Origin: an uncultured Collinsella sp.
GTDB taxonomy: Bacteria; Actinomycetota; Coriobacteriia; Coriobacteriales; Coriobacteriaceae
Reading direction: 5' to 3'
Assembly (NCBI GenBank): GCA_900552685.1
Contig: USAJ01000005.1
Coordinates: 1-64,000, forward strand
Length of the DNA stretch: 64,000 nt
Of this stretch, positions 61,282 to 64,000 are shown piece by piece; within the stretch, counting starts at the first letter, position 1; each line of letters opens with the position of its first letter. A program made the translations under genes and the position numbers. The notes under the pieces are model-generated. The model saw only the letters and a list, made by a program, of their open reading frames with translations. It did not search any database and was not told the origin of the DNA.

Positions 61282-62599
61282 TGAACGTGCTCCAAACGTG
61301 ATGCAGGCCGGCGATGAACTTGTCGATATCGGCCTTGTCGTTGTAGAAGGCCACGCTGGCGCGGCAGCAGGCAAGGTTCTCGACGCCCAGCCAGGTGAGC
61401 AGAGGCTGCGCGCAGTGGTGACCGGCGCGGATGCAAACGCCGTCCATGTCCATGATGCTCGCGACATCGTGCGGGTGGATGCCCTTGACGTTAAAGCTGA
61501 CGACGCCGTGGTGGTTGTCCCAATAGATGGAGCCGATGATCTGGACAAAGTCGAGCTGCATGAGCTCGCCCATCAGGTAGTGGACGAGTGCCTTCTCACG
61601 GGTCTGGATGTTTTCGTAGCCTACCGTGTTGACCAGGTAGTCAAGCGCCGCGCCCGTGGCGAAGATGCCGGCGGCGTCCTGCGTGCCGGCCTCGAATTTC
61701 TCGGGGACGGGCGCCCAGACGGCGTCTTGCTCGGTGACCGAGTCGATCATCTCGCCGCCGGTAAGCATGGGCGGCATGGCGTTGAGCAGGTCCATCTTGC
61801 CCCACAGCACGCCGATGCCCATGGGGCCCATAGCCTTGTGCGCGCTAAAGGCAAAGAAATCGGCTCCCAGATCGGCCACATCGACCGGCATGTGCGGCAG
61901 CGACTGCGCACCGTCGACGACCAGATAGCCGCCGTACTTGTGCACGAGCTTGCCGAGGTTCTTGACCGGATTCTCAACGCCCAGCACGTTAGAGACCTGA
62001 CCCACGGCCAAGATCTTGGTCTTGGGGCCCACCTTGGACAGAACTTCCTCGGTCGTTAGCTGGCCGGTCTTGGTGGGGTAGAGGTAGACGAGCTTGGCGC
62101 CGGTCTCGCGGCAGACCTGCTGCCACGGGATCAGGTTGGAGTGGTGCTCCATGATGGTGATGACGACCTCGTCGCCCGGCTCCAGCACCGTGGGCGCAAA
62201 GCTCTTGGCGACCAGGTTGAGCGACTCGCTCGTGTTGCGGGTGAAGACGACCTCGTTGGCCTGGGGGGCGCCGATGACATCGGCGATCTGCTGGCGCACC
62301 TTCGCGATAGCCTCGGTGGCCTCGACGGACAGCGAGTACAGGCCGCGCAGGGGGTTGGCGTTCATGCGCTGGTAGAAGTCGCGCTCGGCGTCGAGCACGC
62401 AGGCGGGGCGCTGTGCGGTAGCGGCGCTATCGAGGAAGGCGATCTCGGGGTGCTGCTGGAACAGCGGGAACTGCGCCTTGTAGGGATTGGTCTCGATGTC
62501 GACGGTAGGCCAGCCGCGCGAGGCCTCGTCGCTGGCGTCGAGCTCCATGGGCTCGGGGGCAGTACAGGTATCGCATTTAACGTGCTCGGTGTCGATCAT
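61274..62599 (-). CDS. sufS: Cysteine desulfurase SufS
   Basis: This 441-residue class V PLP enzyme has the PLP lysine K255 in FSAHKAMGPMGIG, VVDGAQSLPHM for cofactor binding, and the persulfide cysteine C396 in CIRAGHHCAQPL. The N-terminus carries a short extra segment with CDTC (residues 9-12) not usual for SufS. Its ATG overlaps the sufD stop as ATGA. It supplies sulfur for cluster assembly. Confidence 0.95.
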   Translation of the reverse strand: MIDTEHVKCDTCTAPEPMELDASDEASRGWPTVDIETNPYKAQFPLFQQHPEIAFLDSAATAQRPACVLDAERDFYQRMNANPLRGLYSLSVEATEAIAKVRQQIADVIGAPQANEVVFTRNTSESLNLVAKSFAPTVLEPGDEVVITIMEHHSNLIPWQQVCRETGAKLVYLYPTKTGQLTTEEVLSKVGPKTKILAVGQVSNVLGVENPVKNLGKLVHKYGGYLVVDGAQSLPHMPVDVADLGADFFAFSAHKAMGPMGIGVLWGKMDLLNAMPPMLTGGEMIDSVTEQDAVWAPVPEKFEAGTQDAAGIFATGAALDYLVNTVGYENIQTREKALVHYLMGELMQLDFVQIIGSIYWDNHHGVVSFNVKGIHPHDVASIMDMDGVCIRAGHHCAQPLLTWLGVENLACCRASVAFYNDKADIDKFIAGLHHVWSTFNG

Positions 62600-63867
62600 G
62601 CGAGCTCCTCCTCAAAGTTATCGATCAGGTTGTTGCCCAGACGGACGACGGCGGCGCGGGTGCGCTCGTCGGTCGAGGAAAGTGCGGCGTCCTCCAGCTT
62701 GGCACGGATGAACAGGTCCTCGGCGGCGTTTTGGTCAAGGCCGCGGCAGGCGAGATAGAACAGCTGCTCGTCGCGGACGTGGCCGATGGTGGCGCCGTGG
62801 TTGCCGGCGACGTCGTCCTCGTCGCAGAGGATGACGGGAACGGTCTTGTTGTCGACGCCCTTGTTGGCCAGCAGCACCGTTTCGCGCTCGGTGCCGACGG
62901 CACCCTTGCAGCCGTGCACGAGGTCGATGGTGCCGCGGTAGACCTTCTTGGACGTGCCGGTCAGCACGCCGTTGGCGTCGATCTCGCACTCGGTCTTGCG
63001 GCCGCGGTGGCGCAGCTCGTAGTTAAAATCGCGCACCTGCTCGCGGGCACCTAGGTAATCGGTATCGATCGTTACCTTGGCGGTGTCGCCCAGAAGGTCG
63101 CCGGCAAGGCCGGTGGCGCTGGCGCCGGCACCCAGGACGGTGTGCTGCACGTTGACGCGCGCGCCCTCGTCCAGGAACAGACCGGTGTCGTCGAGTGCGA
63201 TCCAGCTGTCGTCGAGCGTCTGCGTGCAGGTTACGTTGACGGTGGCGTACTCGTGAGCGCACACCCGCAGCACGGAGCCCACGACGCCCTGGCCGTTGAC
63301 AGGGGAGTCTAGGGCTAGAGCGAGGTCGAGCGTTGCCTGCGGACGGGCGACGACATCGATAGCGGCGATGGCCGCGGCGGCGTCGACACCGCTCACGCGC
63401 ACACTAACAGTGGCGTACTGGTATGCGGGCACGTCGATGACGATGCGCTTGGTGGCATGGTCGGCCAGGTAGGTGTAGGCGGCCTCGCCCATGCCGGTCT
63501 CGAAGGCTTCGGCAGGGGAGAGTTCCTCTTCGAGCTTGATGGCGCCGGCCTGGTAGACGGAGGTTGCGGGCACGTCGAGCTCGGTCTCGGGCGTGATGCG
63601 GGCGCGGTCGGCGGCGTCGCCGGGGGCGGAGGCGCGGCGCTCGGGGAAGCGCTCGGCCATGGCCTCCATGGCGGCGTTAAACGCGTCGGCCGTGCCAGCA
63701 AACTGCTCATCCAGCCCCTCGACTTCAACGGCCTCGGCGGGAGCGGCGGCAAGTTCGTTCGAAAGCTCGAGCTTGGTCTGGTTCATCTTGAGCCAACCCC
63801 AAGTGGCGGCCGGCATAGCGTTGACCTGCTCGAGCGTGGTGGCGGCGGTGTTGGTTTCCTGTTTCAT
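62596..63867 (-). CDS. sufD: Fe-S cluster assembly protein SufD
   Basis: This 423-residue beta-helix protein of the SufBCD scaffold opens with a helical domain (WGWLKMNQTKLELSN). The SufB/D repeat region includes VNVTCTQTLDDSWIALDD, DYLGAREQVRDFNYELRHRG and NHGATIGHVRDEQLFYLACR, the last being the SufD C-terminal signature. Start and stop overlap its neighbours (TAATG with sufB; ATGA with sufS). Confidence 0.92.
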   Translation of the reverse strand: MKQETNTAATTLEQVNAMPAATWGWLKMNQTKLELSNELAAAPAEAVEVEGLDEQFAGTADAFNAAMEAMAERFPERRASAPGDAADRARITPETELDVPATSVYQAGAIKLEEELSPAEAFETGMGEAAYTYLADHATKRIVIDVPAYQYATVSVRVSGVDAAAAIAAIDVVARPQATLDLALALDSPVNGQGVVGSVLRVCAHEYATVNVTCTQTLDDSWIALDDTGLFLDEGARVNVQHTVLGAGASATGLAGDLLGDTAKVTIDTDYLGAREQVRDFNYELRHRGRKTECEIDANGVLTGTSKKVYRGTIDLVHGCKGAVGTERETVLLANKGVDNKTVPVILCDEDDVAGNHGATIGHVRDEQLFYLACRGLDQNAAEDLFIRAKLEDAALSSTDERTRAAVVRLGNNLIDNFEEELA

Positions 63868-64000
63868 TATCCGATCGCTCCTTCCATCTCGAGCTTGATC
63901 AGGTTGTTCATCTCAACGGCGTACTCAAGCGGTAGCTCCTTGGAGACCGGGTTGGCAAAGCCGTTGACGATCATGGTGCGGGCCTCTTCCTCCGAGATGC
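63867..64000 (-). CDS. sufB: Fe-S cluster assembly protein SufB, C-terminal end (partial)
   Basis: The last 43 or so residues are present (EEEARTMIVNGFANPVSKEL, then PLEYAVEMNNLIKLEMEG), matching the conserved SufB C-terminus. The gene continues beyond the window; sufC and any regulator lie further upstream. Confidence 0.9.
   Translation of the reverse strand, partial: ISEEEARTMIVNGFANPVSKELPLEYAVEMNNLIKLEMEGAIG

Overview
The window looks like chromosomal DNA from a Collinsella-type member of the Coriobacteriia (Actinomycetota). Most of it is GC-rich, with frequent GTG/TTG starts. It carries a Rho factor with a very long N-terminal extension, a CarD regulator, ATP-type PEP carboxykinase, the GGGtGRT protein with its IscU-like partner, and a SUF operon with SufU. 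The genus is an inference from gene content; no rRNA is present to confirm it.

Layout. 0-1.2 kb: right part of an IS3-family element. 1.2-8.4 kb: two tandem histidine phosphatases, a DUF1015-like protein, an M20 peptidase, an orphan nuclease-fold protein, and serC-serA. 8.5-21.4 kb: an AT-richer accessory island with an antitoxin remnant, a two-gene unit resembling Druantia type III (1023-aa partner plus 1771-aa DUF1998 helicase), a directly following NERD nuclease-helicase, and a convergent, overlapping MazG / GIY-YIG-DUF2075 helicase pair. 21.5-36.4 kb: housekeeping genes (cation/proton antiporter, metallophosphoesterase, flippase, pckA, B3/B4 protein, MarR, DegV, MGMT-like, trpS, wecA-type transferase, radical SAM activase). 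36.5-47 kb: tRNA-Ala, nicotinate phosphoribosyltransferase, proB, a prolyl aminopeptidase, proA, an HD protein, carD and argS. 47.5-57 kb: rho, an envelope-like protein with VanZ, a ROK kinase, an aminotransferase, tRNA-His and two tRNA-Lys, and a flavoprotein. 57-64 kb: GGGtGRT protein with its Fe-S scaffold-like partner, a Y1-transposase-like gene without its HUH motif, and sufB(partial)-sufD-sufS-sufU.

The intergenic DNA is unusually rich in structured repeats. One set is short REP-like palindromes in several sequence families that share a GGGAC core and often abut stop codons. They fit with a degenerate Y1 transposase (59.4-60.2 kb) and a second transposase fragment lying between two REPs (43.7-44.4 kb). 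A second set is 120-185 bp elements bounded by 18-30 nt inverted repeats. In these the arms differ between members while an inner core (AAACCGCAGGT...CTTG-GCTTT) is kept, the reverse of an ordinary MITE.

The best candidates for less-described biology are the defence island and the two repeat systems. All assignments come from reading the sequence; no database search was run.
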